A DNA stretch of 7,912 nt from Tychonema litorale BBK16. Lineage in GTDB: Bacteria > Cyanobacteriota > Cyanobacteriia > Cyanobacteriales > Microcoleaceae. The notes beneath the pieces were generated by a model that saw only the letters and a program-made list of their open reading frames with translations, was not told the DNA's origin and did not search any database. Positions 6,405-7,912 of this stretch are shown here, piece by piece (the stretch's first letter is position 1; each line of letters opens with the position of its first letter). The position numbers were made by a program, and so were the translations under genes. The stretch spans positions 1 to 7,912 of the forward strand of contig NZ_JAKJHX010000170.1 in assembly GCF_021648855.1 (NCBI RefSeq), written 5' to 3'.

Positions 6405-7763
6405 ATGAATACTTCTCCCTGGAACAAATTTGTAAAATATCTCTACAGTGCTCGCCAATGGTATCGAGAAACGCCCGAAAGGGCACTAGAACAAGCCTAC
6501 GAAGCTGCTTTAGCAATTAAGGCGATCGAAGACGAGCATTTTGGCAGTCAACCAATAGCCGATCGCTCTAGTGATTACGGACACAGCACTTTATCTTACT
6601 TTAAATCCGATCTCAAAAAATACCTCAAAGTCATCCAAACTAGAATGGTTGAGTTTAATGCCAGCCGTTCTTTTTTAGAACTACCGCAGCGGGTAGCTGC
6701 TCAACCGAAAGCGGAAGTTTTGGGCGATAGTTACCAACAAGGATTAGGCATAAATACCAAAGATCGAGCATCCATTATATTTGAGAAGCTAGAGTTTATT
6801 GATGGAGTCATCAGCAAGTACATCTATGGTAAATCAACAGCGATTGTGCCGATTGACCGTCCGAAAAATGTTCCTGTAAATTCTAAAAATGGTAGTCCTC
6901 AGCCTTACCAAAATAACGCTTCACCTAACTCAATCCAAAGTGAAGCTGATGGAGTAGATACTTATATTGACGAAGTGAGTTTATTACCCCGATCGCTTTT
7001 GGGAACCCTGAATCGAATTACCAAAGAGTTAGACCCATCAGCCGAAAAAGAAGTAGTTAAAAATTTTCGTAATTCCAAAATAAAAACAGTCATTTCTTTA
7101 AGATTCATTTTACTATTAATCTTAGTCCCCCTGTTGACCAATCAACTAGCCAAAAATTTCATAGTCGGGCCGATAGTCGATCGAGTCAGAATTCATAACA
7201 ACGCTGCTCTATTCATAAATGTTGACTTGGAAGAAGAAGCATTTAAAGAATTGGCAAAATTTGAGCAACACCTCGAATTTCAAACATTAATTGGTAGGGC
7301 TCCATCGATTTCTTCAGAAGAACGAAAAAAGCTAATTGAAGAGAAAGCTGTTGAACTAGCCGAAGAATACGGGAATGAAAGCTCTAGTGCCATCAAAAAT
7401 ATTTTTGCCGATCTAATTTCCTGCGCTGCTTTTGTGATTATTCTAATCAGCAACAAGAGAGAAATTGAAGTTGTCAAGTCTTTTATGGACGATGTGGTTT
7501 ACGGCCTCAGTGACAGTGCTAAGGCTTTTGTGATTATCTTGTTTACCGATGTGTTTGTCGGATTCCACTCACCTCACGGTTGGGAAATCATTCTCGAAGG
7601 TGTATCAAGGCATTTCGGACTCCCGGAAAATAGGCAGTTTATCTTTCTGTTTATTGCCACCTTTCCTGTGATCTTGGATACGGTATTTAAGTATTGGATA
7701 TTCCGCTACTTAAATCGAAGTTCACCTTCTGCTGTGGCTACTTACAAGAATATGAACGAATAG
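6405..7763 (+). CDS. pcxA: Proton extrusion protein PcxA (CemA/CotA family)
   Basis: This 452-residue integral membrane protein belongs to the PcxA/CemA family, which in cyanobacteria supports light-induced, Na+-dependent proton extrusion and indirectly inorganic carbon uptake. Its chloroplast relative CemA is an envelope protein. The N-terminal half (about 1-225) is soluble, with the family motif ETPERALEQAYEAALAIKAI near residues 24-43. Four hydrophobic segments follow at about 229-255 (LRFILLLILVPLL), 332-351 (ADLISCAAFVIILI), 374-392 (KAFVIILFTDVFVGF) and 413-437 (FIFLFIATFPVILDTVFKYW). The charged loop between segments 1 and 2 is Glu/Lys-rich and probably helical. The family signature HSPHGWE is present, and the C-terminus ends SPSAVATYKNMNE, as CemA proteins do. 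The ATG lacks an obvious Shine-Dalgarno; it is chosen because the family N-terminus aligns there. Length suits cyanobacterial PcxA, which is longer than chloroplast CemA. The stop codon TAG runs directly into a heptamer array. Confidence 0.94.
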   Translation: MNTSPWNKFVKYLYSARQWYRETPERALEQAYEAALAIKAIEDEHFGSQPIADRSSDYGHSTLSYFKSDLKKYLKVIQTRMVEFNASRSFLELPQRVAAQPKAEVLGDSYQQGLGINTKDRASIIFEKLEFIDGVISKYIYGKSTAIVPIDRPKNVPVNSKNGSPQPYQNNASPNSIQSEADGVDTYIDEVSLLPRSLLGTLNRITKELDPSAEKEVVKNFRNSKIKTVISLRFILLLILVPLLTNQLAKNFIVGPIVDRVRIHNNAALFINVDLEEEAFKELAKFEQHLEFQTLIGRAPSISSEERKKLIEEKAVELAEEYGNESSSAIKNIFADLISCAAFVIILISNKREIEVVKSFMDDVVYGLSDSAKAFVIILFTDVFVGFHSPHGWEIILEGVSRHFGLPENRQFIFLFIATFPVILDTVFKYWIFRYLNRSSPSAVATYKNMNE

Positions 7764-7842
7764 GGAATTGGGAATAGGGAATAGGGAATAGGGAATAGGG
7801 AATAGGGAATTGGGAATTGGGAATTGGGAATTGGGAATTGGG
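7763..7842. repeat. Heptamer tandem array GGGAAT(T/A) starting in the pcxA stop codon
   Basis: Eleven complete 7-bp units plus a final GGG run from the last base of the TAG stop. The order is one GGGAATT, five GGGAATA (7770-7804), then five GGGAATT (7805-7839). The blocks of like units suggest separate rounds of expansion. With twelve GGG tracts separated by 4 nt on the plus strand, the array fits the G-quadruplex pattern and would lie in the 3' untranslated part of the pcxA mRNA. Confidence 0.93.
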
Positions 7843-7865
7843 CATCAAGACAATAAGAGGACACG

Positions 7866-7912
7866 GCAGTGCCGTTTCCCTACCCAGATTAATTGTAGGG
7901 AAACGGCACTGC
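7866..7912. repeat. Perfect 18-bp inverted repeat at the right edge
   Basis: GCAGTGCCGTTTCCCTAC (7866-7883) and GTAGGGAAACGGCACTGC (7895-7912) are exact reverse complements with an 11-nt AT-rich loop. The second arm ends at the window edge, so the stem may be longer. The outer part GGCAGTGCC (7865-7873) is itself palindromic. It could end the pcxA transcript as a hairpin, but no T-tract is visible. The sequence resembles dispersed palindromes of filamentous cyanobacteria. Confidence 0.85.

Noticed and set aside
6194..6520. A 108-codon plus-strand frame upstream of and overlapping pcxA
   Set aside because: Its first part is a translation of the dispersed repeats at 6196-6258 and its end overlaps the start of pcxA out of frame. 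No ribosome binding site or recognisable domain.

Overview
The window looks like chromosomal DNA from a filamentous cyanobacterium, probably of the Oscillatoriales/Microcoleus type. The genus is inference; the phylum call is firm. It rests on a clear PcxA/CemA gene (a family of cyanobacteria and chloroplasts), HIP1 octamers GCGATCGC (for example 4078-4085 and 4956-4963), many GATCGATC-rich stretches, and several dispersed palindromes and short tandem repeats typical of these genomes.

Layout from left to right. At 1-124 (minus strand, running off the left edge) is the N-terminus of a second low-complexity protein whose start matches that of the next gene. A 227-bp gap (125-351) holds a nested palindromic element and a strong promoter candidate for that partial gene. 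At 352-3618 (minus) is a large RTX/hemolysin-type calcium-binding protein of 1088 residues. Its order is a Pro-Thr linker, an RTX block, a second Pro-Thr linker, a cadherin-like/Ig-like domain, a CSPG-type repeat, a second RTX block and a C-terminal cap. A 250-bp AT-rich gap with two palindromes (3619-3868) precedes a 738-residue UvrD/RecB-like superfamily 1 helicase-related protein (3869-6085, minus, GTG start). That gene carries an in-frame copy of a dispersed repeat. A 319-bp divergent gap (6086-6404) holds candidate promoters for both flanking genes and two dispersed repeats. At 6405-7763 (plus) is pcxA, a proton-extrusion membrane protein. Its stop codon merges into a heptamer array of twelve GGG tracts, followed by a perfect inverted repeat that reaches the right edge.

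The genes do not form an obvious pathway. The two MPSAVP-starting genes look like tandem relatives for secreted or surface proteins. The helicase-like gene belongs to DNA metabolism and pcxA to ion and pH homeostasis. No type I secretion transporter lies in the window. I see no convincing undescribed multi-gene system. The best leads are the shared N-terminal signature of the two tandem genes, a promoter whose -35 box lies inside a repeat element, the repeat insertion within the helicase gene, and the G-quadruplex-capable array fused to the pcxA stop codon.
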